Assembly: GCA_037783415.1 (NCBI GenBank)
Contig: JAZGTN010000026.1
Coordinates: 3,679,001-3,743,000, forward strand
DNA: 64,000 nucleotides
Direction: 5' to 3'
From: Leptasterias polaris
Taxonomy: Eukaryota; Echinodermata; Asteroidea; Forcipulatida; Asteriidae
Under the pieces are notes generated by a model. That model saw only the letters and a program-made list of their open reading frames with translations, did no database searches and was not told where the DNA came from. Of this stretch, positions 50,501-62,902 are shown in pieces. How positions within the stretch are numbered: position 1 is the stretch's first letter; each line of letters starts with the position of its first letter. The position numbers and the translations under genes were made by a program.

Positions 50501-53500
50501 TTATCACTGTATCTCTTGCCCTTGTCCTCATATGTCAGGAATAATATATTCAACTAAAATCTCTGTACACATACACCTGGTCTGTATTTTATAATTGGTT
50601 TGTTGGCTATTGTGGCGTGCCATCACTGTATCAAAGGTTGGGCTGATTTGTTTACTCATTCACCCCACTCCCAATCTTCCATACTGTGCAAAAAGGAAAT
50701 TGGATTTTCTGGAATTAAACAAGACAACATATGCATCTGAAATAATTTGAGCATAGCTTTATAGAAATAAGACAGTGATTTAATAGTAAAGTGTATTTGA
50801 TACTGACATTGATTACATAATTAAAACTATCTTAGTGTTGATAAACAGAACTGGCTGTCTAGATTTGGCACTAAATCCCTAAGTAAATATTGGCTAGCCC
50901 CACTGTGGTCACTTCCCACAGGACCATATCTGGCTTGTCTGAGCTTACCTACATGTTAACTAAGATGAGGTTTTGATGTATTATGTCCATGGTACATTTT
51001 GCAGTTGTTTGGTTATTGACAGGATTCCCATAACCTGATTCACATAACCTGTATATTAATCAAGTATTAAGTTGTAACATAAACATTTGTATGGGAATAG
51101 GTGATGAGGGATAAAAAGATTCAATCTGGACCAAATTTCATTGCTCTTTGCTTACCGTAGTATTCTGGGCTTACGGGCCATAGAATTACATGCATCGTAA
51201 ATGCAGAATTTGGCGGTAAGCAGAGCCATGAAATTGGACCCCATTCATAGAGGTGGTCTGATGAAAAATATCTGTAGTCTTCCTTGGATATGTTGACTTG
51301 ATATCATGAAAATTCTAGGCTCCCCGGCAAAAATGTATGTTAAATTTGTTGAAATACACTGCAACATGTTTCTCCTTTTTTTTATTATAAGAAACCCATC
51401 CTCCCTCGATCTCCCCTTAGAAAAGTGGGGACAGTTTGAATCCGGTAATTAGCAGCTGGTACTGCAACAATTGTATTATTGAATTAGGGACAAAGAATAT
51501 GGGTTTAGTTTTGACCCAACACTTGCTCTGTATACTTAGATATCTGCTTTAGAATGACAGACTTGTTGGTTCAAATTCCATCCAAGTTCTATGCCTGTGG
51601 TTTGTCCCTGTATGACTATGGAAATTACTATGTATACAATGCTTATCAACAAGCGACCGTGTAGTGTATGATACAACTTAATGCTATTTTATGAAAAGTA
51701 ATTTTCTTTGTTTATTCTGGTCTTTTACAGAGATCTTCATGAAGGATCTATACTCTTCAATCTGAAGACACGATTTGACAAGGGACTTATTTATGTGAGT
51801 GTAATGCCTCTAAGGGCCATGACACAGGGGACAATTTACAAGCAACTACTTCCAGGCAATCTCCAAGAAGACAAAATATCCACATGTAAATTTCCACATA
51901 AAATTGTCTTGGAGACAGTAAGATACTAATGGACCCCTTGTATTGGCCGCCATCACTGAGGAGCCAAACAATGGAAATGAGCATGCGTGTATGCGCCATG
52001 CACAACTCTTAGCTAATGATAGGTCTTCACTGATAACGGTGAGGGTGCTGTTTGGGCTTGTGATGTCATCTATGCATGGAGTCTATAGAAATACATGTAT
52101 GTCTCTTGTGCAACCAAAGTGTTTCTTTTGCATGCAGTTCAGTTGGTTACCCCCAAGTTGCCTGTCAAAATTGCCATATATGGCCTTAAGGTTGTTTGTT
52201 TGGGGAGAAAATGTTTCACATGCTTTTTAACTTTAATTTACTTATAATCAAGTATTGTTGTTTGTTGATTGTTTTCAGACGTACACAGGAAGCATTTTGG
52301 TGGCTGTTAACCCATACAAACTCTTTGACATCTATGGTATTGATACAGTCAAGAAGTACCAGGGGAAACCTTTGGGAAGCCTACCTCCGTATGTATATAA
52401 ACAGTTTTGATGATTGTTATTGGCTGTAAAATATTTAGTGCTAATTTTTTTCTCCCTAAATTGTTGCCAAAAAATCCATAGATTTTGTTTTTCTCAAAAT
52501 ATTGTTAACTCTGAAAACAAATGGAACTTTTATTGTTACTGTTATTTCTGGTAATGAAACCAAGGATGCCTCATAATTGAACTTAATCACTGTAGCTTGC
52601 AAGCCTGAGGAAACCTGTAAACAAGGGTGCTTGAATGTTCCTGTCAAATATTCTTTAAAAAATACATTAAGCACAGATTACTTTTGAGAAAAAAAAATAT
52701 AAAAAAATTTGATAGATCAACAGTCTTCTAATGTAAATTTTTCTACAACCCATCTAGAATCAACCACAAGTACTGATACATGTTTGTGTTTAAGTTTTCT
52801 GCTCAGCCTGATCAGTTTAACTCTATTAAATATTGTCATCAGGTAGCGAAAAATTTGCTTAAACCAAGCTCAGCTAACTTTAGCTAACCAGCCTTTATGT
52901 TGGTTGGTGATGCACTTATGCCAGTCATTATTTGCTCTTTGGGGCTAGGTCAGAACCCTATAAACCTTATCTGCTGCTTGGCCATGGATCATAGCTTGGC
53001 CATGGATCATAGCTTGGCCATGGATCATAGCTTGGCCATGGATCATAGCTTGGCCATGGATCATAGCTTGGCCATGGATCATAGCTTGGCCATGGATCAT
53101 AGCTTGGCCATGGATCATAGCTTGGCCATGGATCATAGCTTGGCCATGGATCATAGCTTGGCCATGGATCATAGCTTGGCCATGGATCATAGCTTGGCCA
53201 TGGATCATAGCTTGGCCATGGATCATAGCTTGGCCATGGATCATAGCTTGGCCATGGATCATAGCTTGGCCATGGATCATAGCTTGGCCATGGATCATAG
53301 CTTGGCCATGGATCATAGCTTGGCCATGGATCATAGCTTGGCCATGGATCATAGCTTGGCCATGGATCATAGCTTGGCCATGGATCATAGCTTGGCCATG
53401 GATCATAGCTTGGCCATGGATCATAGCTTGGCCATGGATCATAGCTTGGCCATGGATCATAGCTTGGCCAGGTATGATCAATCTTAGGTAAACAGTAGCA

Positions 53501-56500
53501 GGGATCTCACACAACAGGACCCTAGTTGTACACAGAATAAGAAGGCTAGAAACTGACCCGACTCTATTCAATAATTTGATACAAACATAGGCACCCTAAA
53601 ATTTGTTTCCATCATTGAAGAAAATGTTAATTTCCCTTGAAGTTTTGTCTGTAACATGCATGTAGGTTATGAATTACAGCTCAATACTCCTCAAAATGTA
53701 CAAACAAGGCTTCAGAAATGAAATGTTAATTGTTATTTTATCATTTACTCTGTCTGCAGCCACCTGTTTGCCATTGCGAATGGTGCCTATGCCCGTATGC
53801 AACAAACCGACAAGAACCAATGTGTTATCATTAGTGGAGAGAGCGGTGCCGGGAAAACAGAGAGTACTAAACTCATTATGCAGTATTTGGCCGCTGTCAA
53901 TAAATCCCCATCAAACCTCACAACGGAGCGGGTGAGTGGTAGGACAGAGTGCTATGGGAAGATAGGCACTTTGATGGGCAACCCCCTTTCTACATGCTTA
54001 AGTCCTAGTAAAATGAAAAAACAAGCCAACTGTTTGGTTGACTTTTATGTAAATCCTGTTCTTAAACTTAATTAGCTGGATTGCAATTTTTGTTTTCACT
54101 AATAACTTCCAAAAAGACAGATTCATTATTAGCTTTACCCATTAATTCATTAACTAATCACAACTGCGACTGCATTTCCAAAAGCATGACAATAATTTGA
54201 CGTGTTAAAACCCCATTACAAATGAAAGCAAGCTACTGCCGTTTGGATAGCTGCCATGTGTGATTATGTGTGGCTCAGTGTGCTAGCTTAAATGTTTGAA
54301 GGATAGAGATGCCCAGCATCCATCCCACATGAATGCTGTTGCCAGGTAGTTGCTATGGTGAACAGGGCCCCAATTTCATAGAGCTGCAAAAAGTATTGCT
54401 TAACAAAAATGAGCAGGATGCAAGGCACAGATAGATAGATGTGACATGATATTTTGACTGGTAATTATAATCTGGTAAGTATAATTTTGTTGTGCTTAGC
54501 AACATTTTGTGCTTATAAGCAGCTCTATGAAATTTGTCATGGTTAAATTTTACACCTGGATAAAATGCTGCCCAATAATGATATTGAAGATTGTTTTAAA
54601 TCATTTTGTTTGTCCAGTTCACTCTCATTTTGTTCCTTAATAAATAAACCCATAAAAAACACTTTGCGTTTATTGCCAGATACTTGAGGCAAATCCTTTA
54701 TTGGAATCCTTTGGTAATGCCAAGACAGTTAGAAATGACAACTCAAGTCGCTTCGGGAAATACACAGAAGTCTTCTTCAGAAAGTAAGCGTTTTCTTTGT
54801 AAGACATTCCTGAAAAAAAACCTGTCTTGTTTTATATCAATACAATATTGTTTACTGCAGAATATTAAAATATAGCAATTTTACAATAATGTGAAGAAAA
54901 TGTGCATTCCTGTTAAAGTCACTTATTGTAAATTATTAAGGGCAAGACAATAATTCAAATGTGTCAACAGATTTGGGAATCAGTCAACGGCGCACCCAGG
55001 ATTAAGTTTTGGGGGGGGCTCAAACCAATGTATTGGGTGGGGTCCAGGGGTCGGCCTTACGGCCCCTGGTGGGGTCCAGGGGCGAAGCCCCGGTGGGGGT
55101 CCAGGGGGAAAAGCCCCCTGGAGCTCTGAGCTTTTGGCGTTTTAGGGGTGTAAAATCAAGCCTCTTTATGCATAAAACTAGAAAGAAAAAAACTTTTTAA
55201 GCACTTCTGATCCATATAAATCTTTTAAAGTTTATTTTAAAAATTTCCTACCAACTTTTCATCACTGGGTGGCAAATTCCATGAATAAGTGGGCGGCAAA
55301 CCCAGATCCTACAGATAAACATTTGTTTTGCGAAGGTGGTGTCACATAATAATAATTTATATCAGATTACTGTTAAAAAATGAATTTATAAGTTTAACCA
55401 GAGCATAAATGTGATGTGTAATTTGGAAAGGGTAGGATTGCAGACCTTTTTAAAACATCGTGGGTAAAAAAACATTACTATCCGGCGTTTCTCAAATTCA
55501 AGTGTAGTACTATACAGGCAATCCATAAGGGGGAAAAACCATTGAATGCCGGAACGACGTGACATATATTTTATCCTGGACAAATTAGCCCGTTGGTTTC
55601 AAATGGTTAAATATGTTATTGTTGCAAGTTTAGGCAATTTACAAGGGAGTTGTCATAAAATGGTGTTCAAAATCTTTCATCTCGCACCTCGCGTTATCGA
55701 ATCTCCAGTATAAAAGAGTAATTTGGCAGGAAAAAAAATGCGAATGGCAAAGGAAGAAAAGAAAATACTGCCACCGGAAATAAAAACCAAAAGCTACACA
55801 CACATTTGCAACTTTTCTCCCTAGGCTCTTTTTTCCTTCTCCCTTCCTCCCCTCCCCCATTTTTTCTTTTTCTTTCTTTTCTTCCCCTTCCTCCCCCGTT
55901 TTTTTCTTTTTTTTTACCATCTTGGGGGGGGGCTCAAGCCCCCGAGCCCCCCCTTGGGTGCGCCGTTGGAATCAGTAGTACAAACTTTTGCATAATTGAT
56001 GTTCTATACTATTAAGGAATCCATGGAATACATGAATAACATGATATGTGTTTGTAGGGGTGTCATCACTGGTGCTAAGACAACAGATTATCTTCTTGAG
56101 AAGTCTCGGATAGTACATCAGGTAAACAATCTTTGGATTAAACCCTTTACAGACCAAAGGGGCCAACGCATCCTGTGCAAGTTATGGCCACAAGTGGTTT
56201 GTACCAAAATGCCCACGACCTTAAACAGCCGCAACTTTTGACACACTTGCACTCAACCAAAAAGATCAAAGTCAAAGTCATCCTAAGTTTAACTTTTTCC
56301 AATATTTCCTACATTAACACAGTATCCCCTTATCACAAACAAAACAAAATTTTGGTTTCATGTAGTTTTTCCAGACATTTTTACTGAACAATTTTAATTT
56401 TAAAAAACCCACAATAGCCTTCTAGCCGTGTCTGGGCATAGTAGTATTGCAATAAATTGTCAATAAATTTTCTCTAAAAGGTTAAAGTATGTTAATTTAT

Positions 56501-59500
56501 TTGTCTGTTAGTTTGATATATTGTTAACTTAAGTGGTACAAATTCAGACCTCAATCTTAATATCTTTTAGTATTATGACATTGTACAATTTTAAGAAAGT
56601 AACTGTGTTCAAATATGTGTGTTGAAGAATGTAAGGACATTAATTGAACTTTATTTTAGGTAAACATTGCTTGGATGTGACAGCTTTTCAGAAACAATCA
56701 AAGAAATACTACACTTGACAAGATGTATGCACAATTTGTTTAAAGAAGTTCAAGCACTTGACACATTTAAAATCACAAAACTAGGCATGTAAACCTTCAA
56801 AGCTTTGGTAAATAAAACTACAGTCATTAAAACTATACGCCCCATGAATTAAAATGTCCAAGAAGTGAAAAGCCCAAGAATCACTTGTTCAAACTTAAAA
56901 TGTCGATTAAAATTAGTTTTATCTGAAATGCTTAGCCTATCCTCCCAAATTAAAACTGTGATACTCTGTTTTCCCGAAAAATTGAATTGATCTGCTATTT
57001 GAATGAGTTTGTGACTGTTTAGTTTTCTACAACAATTATTGAAACTGTTTTACTTTTCCTAAATTTCTGCACCATTTATTTCAGGGACCCAATGAGAGGA
57101 ACTACCACATCTTCTATGAGCTCTTAGCAGGACTTTCTTCCCCCGAGGCAGCCAAGTATGGCCTGCACACAGCAGAGAGGTATCACTTCCTGAACAAAGG
57201 GGGCAGCTGCAAGATTGAAGGGAAAGACGATGGGGAGGACTTCTACCGTCTTGTCTCTGCCATGGAGGTCTTGAGCTTCAGTCCTTCAGAGCAGGATGTC
57301 ATCTTTGGAATACTGGCTTCTATACTGCATCTTGGAAACCTCAACATGCGCACTGACCAGGTGGGAGGGATCTTACTATCATTTTAATTCTATTATTTTA
57401 CAATGTTTTCTGACTGTGACTAAAGAAAATGTCATTATTATTATGTTCATATTGTTCTGGTAATGAAACCAAGGATGCATCATAAGTGAACTTAATCATT
57501 GTAGTTTGCAAGCCTGAGGAAACCTGTCAACAAGGGTGCTTGTTGTGTGAACCAGAAACACCAGGGTTAACCACTACTCTTCCAAGTGTTTCTGTTTTTT
57601 TACGTACACAACCAACCCTAGTACGCCGGACCAATGGCTTAATGTCCCATCGGAAGGACAAAGCAAATATGGTAAAGTATCTAAGGACACATCTTCATAA
57701 AGATCATCTCTCTTGATGTACCATGCATTCTTATTAACTATTGTTTTGTAAAAATGTTTTGACTGTTGTAAAATTCTGTTTGTCTTCTTGCAACGGCCTG
57801 ATCGAGATATAATTTGGTATTACATTATATCTTTTTTTAATTATTATTAGTATTATAAATAAATGCCCAGTTTTCTATGTTTCATTTTTGGTATTTTTTC
57901 AGATGGAGAGCCTAGTTATTCAGAATAAGACTGAACTGAGTCTAGCTGCAAAGTTTCTTCATCTTCGCATTGAGGAGCTAGAAAGGGCCATCATGTTCAG
58001 ACTCACTGTAAGTTAATTGTTCAATCTCTTCAATGGATGATTCAATACTACCTACAAAATAAGTTGTGCTTACTTTTTGGTTTTCTACCCATATTAAGTT
58101 ACCTATTAAGCTGTGCTGAGTTATACCCTGCGTTTATTTCAACAGTCCCTTTCAGCTTTCTATGCTTTTGTTCTTGTCTATCAATTAATGTAATGGAATA
58201 GAATGCGTCACCAACTCGCCCAATTATTGTTGCTGTATCAAGCTTGGATAATAAAATTAAAAAATCAAATCAGGGTCTTGGAGGTTTGTTTTCAAGTATC
58301 TTCACTACAACTTAAAAACAACTGAAAGTGACGTATGAAGTTTTTATATACATGTAGGTAAACAGACTTTGGTTGTTTAGTGATTGAACTTCTGATAAAA
58401 TGGAAGTCAGAAAAGTAATGTCTTCTGATATGAATGATAACAAGTTAGTGATATTCTAAACTGAACTGAAGCTGAACTTTGTTATATTTTCATCTCCAGG
58501 AAACAAGAGGTGACAGAATCCTAACTCCCCGTACCTTACAACAGGCTATTGAAGCAAGGTAAATGCAGTGCCATTATTATTTTAATCTCAAAAATATAAA
58601 TTTCATTTTTAAAGTCAATGGGAAACTTTTGAATGGGCCTCTGTGGCCTCTGTGTACTAGTCCTGCTTCTAACTCGAGAACAGAGTACCTGAACATTGTT
58701 GTCACTAGTTATTCCTACTTACTTTGTCCACCATGCAAAGCTTCAAACCAAAGCTTCCAATCCCTTCTCCACACAAAATATTAACTTATATGCCCAAATC
58801 ATGTTTAAGTCTTTGGTTGTTGTGAACTTAATTTGTAAATACTTAACTTTTAATGAAAACACATTTTATTTGCAACCAGGGATGGGATTGCCAAATCTCT
58901 GTACTCATCACTGTTTTCATGGCTTGTGAGAAGCATTAACACTATTGTGGGAAACGCTGGCACAATGACATCCATTGCCATCTTGGACATTTTTGGATTT
59001 GAGGTAATGTTTTTGAACTTTCAAACTTGTTTGTTTGTATTTTCATAGGATTAGCCTTGATAAACTTGACTAAAATCCCACAGAAAGATAACATTATTTG
59101 GACTCCATTCAACCTTTCTAGGTGTACCACTTTTCAATGTGTTTTGAATTTTAAAATAGCGAAAAATTGTTCTTTCCTTCAGGTCTTCCAGAGAAACAGC
59201 TTTGAACAGATGTGCATAAATTATGCAAATGAGCACCTTCAGCACTTCTTCAACAAGCACATTTTTATGCTAGAGCAGGTACCAAATGCATCATTTATTC
59301 AAAATTCTTATAAATTTATTTGTAACTAACCATTGTGTTATTTATATTCTGAAATTTGTGTGTTGAATAAGAATAATTAACCAATGACTGATGTAAAAAG
59401 GGCAATATACTTAACAGTGCTCTCTGTTAAGACCTAAAAAGCCCACAATCTGATACCCCAAACTCAAATTCTGATAACTTAACACACAAAAGAACTTACC

Positions 59501-62500
59501 ACATTGATCATTAAAAGAAGGGGTTTGCCCTGGTGTTTCTGTAGACACTTACAAGGTGCTACATAAATTTGTCTTATAATTTAAGCGTATCTCTACATAC
59601 CTGTTGATTTTCTTTTTGTGCTTTGCGAAGTCCGCTGTCAGGTGTGATAAAGTGAAAGATCTGCATGGTATTATTATTACATGTATTAGAAATAAATGTT
59701 ATTCAATACTTCCAGATGCAAGTTTTTAAGAAGAAAAGTATCAAAATTAAAGAGTTTATTTCTCTTTCAATTAAAAAAATAGCCAAGAACGGATATTAAA
59801 TAATTCTCCTTGTTTTTGATTCAACAGCAAGAATATGTGAAGGAGAAGATTCCGTGGACCCTTATTGGTTACAATGATAACCAGCAGTGCCTTGATCTCA
59901 TTGGCAAGAGACCTTTTGGTATTTTTCACATCTTGGATGATGAATGCAGCTTCCCAAATGTAAGACAAAATATTTAATCCCGTCTTTCAAAACAGATACT
60001 TTTATATATATATTGTACACATGCTACTTGATTGTTTGGTGTTTTATTAATAATAATGAATTTTAATCTACTCCTGTGAAAAGATGTATCTACCTCTCGG
60101 TTTCATTTACTTTTGCTGCAGGAGGTCTTTGTGTTTTTTACTATAGCCTTTTAGTGTCTCTGTTTTACTCTCACATGGTCTATCTACTTGTCTTCACATC
60201 TCTTTAATATTATATACATTGTATAATCTCTTGAGTTTGTAAAGTTTTTAAACAATGTATATTATACACCCCTTACAAAGATTCTGCCATCTGATTGGTT
60301 TAGAGCACGGTCACATTATATGTCTAATTATTTTTATTAGGAAGCCACGTGAGCTTGACTATACACGCAGCAAACAATTAGATTATGAATTACCAAATCA
60401 TCAGTGAAGGAAGTTCCCCTCAAAAAATATAAATAATAAAAAGGGAAAAAAGTTTCAAAGTGAAAAGAAAAATTAAACAAACTTTAAACCAAATTTAAAT
60501 TTAAAAATAACTGAAACTCAATTTCCTTTTATCCTCTTGATTGTGCAGAGCTCTGACAAATCCTTTATGGATAAGTGTCACTACCAGCACATGGCTAATG
60601 CTCACTACAGCCGTGCCAAGGTAACAACCATGGAATACAACATCAAACATTTTGCTGGCAAGGTTTCATACGACATGACAGGTTTCTTGGAAAAGAACCG
60701 AGATGTATTGAAACCTGACGTTGTCCATATGTTCATCAGTAGCCAATCACAGGTGAGGCTTTGAGATTGTTTGAAAACAAATTGAAATGTATTCTTTTGG
60801 TCTTTTCTATTTTAAGTCTCATTTTAAGTTTAGCAAAACTTTGATCCAGTTCTTTGGTGAATTAACAGAACTAGGGAGTTTAGACCTGGGCCCCATTTCA
60901 TAGAGCTGCACACATTTTTTAAGCATAACAAAATCATTCTTACCAGAATAAGGTTACCAGCCAAAATACTATGTCTGTGAGTGATATCATGCTCATTTTT
61001 GCTAAGCAGAAATTTGTTAAGCAATATTTGATGCAGCTCTATGAAATTGAACCAAGGGAGTAAGGGGTGTGACACTGCATCCAATAGTTTTTTCTCAGTC
61101 ACATGTTGAGCTTCTGTTGGCAATTGAAACACTTGCAATCCATTTCTAACCCTAGTTGCCTTCTCAATTATTTATTCAATGTTTCCATTATGTATTTATT
61201 TATCTACTAATTTAAATGTTCTTATGACATTATTGTTCTTGTACTTGTTTTGTTGTAATGTTTTTATGATTTGTCTTGGTTCAATGAATAATGATAATGA
61301 TAATAACATTGTAAGTTAAATAGAACAAGGACATCCAGACCTAAATTTAGTCACTCTGCCAAATAAGAATTCATTGCTTTGACATTAGTGATTACAGTAA
61401 GGTTTCATGCTAAGTGTGCTGTTTTTTTTATTTATTTGATATACAACACATGGGACCTTCAGCCACTCAACTTACAAGACCCATTGTTTCCTTGTTATTT
61501 ACTTTTAAGTCTGCTCAAAAATTTCTCTTCATTACTTACTTTTTTGTGTTCATTGTGAAAGTTATGGAAAAAATGATTTTACCTGAATTGAACCCTGACA
61601 CGGAATAATAACAATAATAATAATAATAATAAAATATTTATATAGCGCTTTATACGAGGGCCTCAAAGCGCTTCACAGATACAGAAAGAAGCAAAAAAGT
61701 AAGTAAACAGTAAAAAGTTAGAGCTTGAGTTTAGTGCACTAGACTGCTCGTTGACATTAATGCAAAATGAAAATATAAAATTTAAACATAAGGTGTGTTT
61801 TTATTCAAGATGATATCTGAAATGTTTGTGTCTCTGAGACGACAAGAGGAGCAGAAGACAGTGAAGATGAGTGGTGTAAGGGGAGATAACAGCATGAGAA
61901 AGATGAGACCATCCACCGTAGCAACACGCTTCAATGAGTCTCTGCTCGATCTCATCACAACAATGACAAAGTGAGTGTCACTTTAGTCAACTCAAAAAGC
62001 TTGGAGGGTTAATGACAATGCAAGGGGCATTGGACTATTTGGGAGACATTTTAAAGTTTTATGTTAGGGAAGTTTTTTTAACAAGTTAAGGTTTACTACT
62101 TTTGTTTAAATGTATTGACAATTACTCCCTGATGAGTCCAGTTTGCATCCTGTACTACCCTGTCCATATACCTGGTAAAAGTTTGTACTTAATAATATAT
62201 TAACTGAAAATGTTGTTTTCTTAATTAATTATTATTTTTTCTTTCTGGGAATACCCACAAAAACAAGCCTTGCTCATGTTGTGACATCACTGATGAAACA
62301 AGGAAATAACCAGGTCTGAATTTCGTTGCTACCATATATGCTTGTTCTGTTGTGGTAGCAGGAGCATTTCTTAACCATTTCTTAACATACCTCATTCCAC
62401 CAGTGACATCATAAGCCAGGGTTGGGTTTGCAGGTGTTCCCGGAGAACAATATTTGAAATGAAATAAATTGAGCGAAATATACAAAGGGGGTCGCAACAG

Positions 62501-62902
62501 GTATAGTTTCAGCTAGATTGATTATTCATTCGTCACAAACTTTTCCATTGCTTGAAGAGAGTAGATTGTGCTCAAGTTTAGTTGACAGTATTTCAAGTAG
62601 AGATATTCTGCATCATCCTGGATTCTGGATTCACCTTGGTGTAGCTGACATCAATCGCATTGGAACCAATTACCCTTATCGTACTCTTTGTACAATCCTA
62701 TCAAACTGACTGTCTACCCCTTGTTTTGCAGGTGTAACCCATTCTTTGTGCGCTGCATCAAACCTAACAGTGAAAAGGCAGCAATGCAGTTTGACACTGA
62801 TCTGGTATTGGAGCAGCTTCGCTACTCTGGCATGTTGGAGACCATTCACATTAGGAAGATGGGATTTCCTATACGGATGAGCTTCTCACAGTTTGCAAAT
62901 AG
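41562..62902 (+). CDS. Unconventional myosin, class XV-like (MyTH4-FERM clade), motor domain; 3' end beyond the window
   Basis: Seventeen coding exons: 41562-41570, 46738-46851, 47919-48007, 51731-51794, 52279-52388, 53760-53931, 54680-54783, 56058-56121, 57085-57360, 57903-58007, 58500-58558, 58880-59003, 59183-59278, 59828-59959, 60549-60752, 61810-61970, 62732-62902. All introns are GT..AG and phases agree, giving 684 residues, still open. It is an actin-based ATPase motor. P-loop [10 protein letters not shown] (about 155-164), switch [11 protein letters not shown] (about 205-214), switch II DIFGFE (425-430) and the converter-side VRCIKPN and [19 protein letters not shown] are all intact. 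The SH3-like N-terminus is short, starting [12 protein letters not shown]. Class XV resemblance rests on [40 protein letters not shown] and a KCNPFFVRC join. Class VII and X motors fit less well in these blocks. IQ motifs, MyTH4 and FERM domains would lie past the right edge. Exon 1 contributes only Met-Glu-Leu. Confidence 0.92.
43905..43975 (-). repeat. tRNA-derived SINE fragment in myosin intron 1
   Basis: The minus strand reads GGGCTAGATAGCTCAGGTGG, then TAGAGCGC, and about 40 bases later GGATCAAGTCC, i.e. A-box and B-box-like sequences at tRNA spacing. The anticodon stem does not pair and the base before the anticodon is wrong, so it is a tRNA-derived SINE or tRNA relic, not a working tRNA. 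Confidence 0.6.
44433..44607. mobile_element. MITE family A, copy 2 (intron 1 of the myosin gene)
   Basis: Almost identical to 157-333 over its whole length, with a short deletion in the left end and a few base changes. It carries the same pair of TGACGTCA motifs. Similarity this high over 44 kb distance indicates recent transposition of the family. Confidence 0.85.
48215..48265 (-). repeat. tRNA-like B-box fragment in myosin intron 3
   Basis: The minus strand contains TGGGTCTTGGGTTCAAATCC followed by CACTC, a good match to a tRNA T-arm/B box. No full tRNA can be folded around it, so a SINE remnant is the simplest reading. Confidence 0.45.
48899..49271. mobile_element. Tc1/mariner-type MITE with perfect 50-bp terminal inverted repeats
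   Basis: A 373-bp element in myosin intron 3. The left end begins CACCTATCAATTGTATGACG and the first 50 bases are repeated without mismatch, inverted, at the right end. Both ends are flanked by TA (48897-48898 and 49272-49273), the target duplication used by Tc1/mariner elements. The interior has several scattered copies of GCGTC/ACGTCA-like words but no transposase. The perfect arms suggest recent insertion. Confidence 0.88.
51134..51235. mobile_element. Short MITE family B relative (myosin intron 3)
   Basis: Inverted ends AATTTCATTGCTCTTTGCTT and the reverse complement of AATTTCATGGCTCTGCTTAC. It is related to the element at 26743-27067. GGACC occurs directly outside both ends (51128-51132 and 51236-51240), a possible 5-bp target duplication. 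Confidence 0.65.
52545..52635 (+). repeat. Dispersed repeat, copy 1 (myosin intron 5)
   Basis: About 90 bases (with GGTAATGAAACCAAGGATGC and GCAAGCCTGAGGAAACCTGT) recur in the same orientation at 57460-57545 in intron 9 with few changes. Confidence 0.8.
52978..53470. repeat. 18-bp satellite, about 27 near-perfect copies, in myosin intron 5
   Basis: The unit CTTGGCCATGGATCATAG is repeated about 27 times with essentially no variation. As 18 is divisible by three and two frames lack stops, the array makes long artificial ORFs on both strands (SLAMDH repeats on the plus strand). These run into unrelated intron sequence and lack any domain, so they are not genes. Confidence 0.95.
54373..54533. 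mobile_element. MITE family C, copy 1 (myosin intron 6)
   Basis: Inverted ends ATTTCATAGAGCTGC and GCAGCTCTATGAAAT with TTAAC / TTATAAGC-type subterminal blocks. A second copy lies at 60895-61047, and a lone end (AGCAGCTCTATGAATTT) near 41688. Both full copies are preceded by GGGCCCC. Confidence 0.8.
54985..55968. mobile_element. hAT-like non-autonomous DNA transposon with 8-bp target duplication (myosin intron 7)
   Basis: The element is 984 bp. The termini are 14-bp perfect inverted repeats, CAACGGCGCACCCA, at 54985 and 55968. GAATCAGT directly flanks both ends (54977-54984 and 55969-55976); an 8-bp duplication is the mark of the hAT superfamily. Near the ends are G- and C-rich blocks with repeated GGGGTCCAGGGG and CGAAGCCCC words. 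No transposase frame is present. A relative lies at 12342-13690. Confidence 0.87.
57460..57665 (+). repeat. Dispersed repeat, copy 2, with adjoining second repeat (myosin intron 9)
   Basis: 57460-57545 matches 52545-52635. It is followed by a block around GGCTTAATGTCCCATCGGAAG that resembles 27749-27792. The two modules may belong to one larger dispersed element. Confidence 0.65.
60895..61047. mobile_element. MITE family C, copy 2 (myosin intron 15)
   Basis: Ends ATTTCATAGAGCTGC and its inverse GCAGCTCTATGAAAT, as at 54373-54533. The interior is AT-rich and diverged from the other copy. Confidence 0.8.
61604..61690 (-). repeat. LINE/SINE 3' tail with (ATT)n microsatellite (myosin intron 15)
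   Basis: The minus strand reads AAGCGCTTTGAGG, then TATAAAGCGCTATATAAATA, ending in (ATT)n. The same arrangement (a GCGC hairpin, TATATA, ATT-rich end) terminates the LINE fragment at 13010-13451, so both are 3' tails of related retroposons. Confidence 0.6.
62240..62460. repeat. Imperfect inverted-repeat segment (myosin intron 16)
   Basis: The left end TGGGAATACCCACAAA and the right end's reverse complement CCGGGAACACCTGCAAAC are similar, and inner GTGACATCA blocks are also mirrored. Probably an old MITE. The minus-strand open frame across it has no domain. Confidence 0.45.

Noticed and set aside
52897..53571. Open frames of about 200 codons on both strands over the 18-bp satellite
   Set aside because: They exist only because the repeat unit is a multiple of three without stops. 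They run into unrelated intron sequence and contain no domain.
60549..60752. Internal donor AAG|GTAACA inside myosin exon 15
   Set aside because: Reading through keeps the conserved motor sequence ([16 protein letters not shown]), so the site is not used in the main transcript.
62225..62497. 90-codon minus-strand open frame in myosin intron 16
   Set aside because: It lies across an imperfect inverted repeat and shows no domain.
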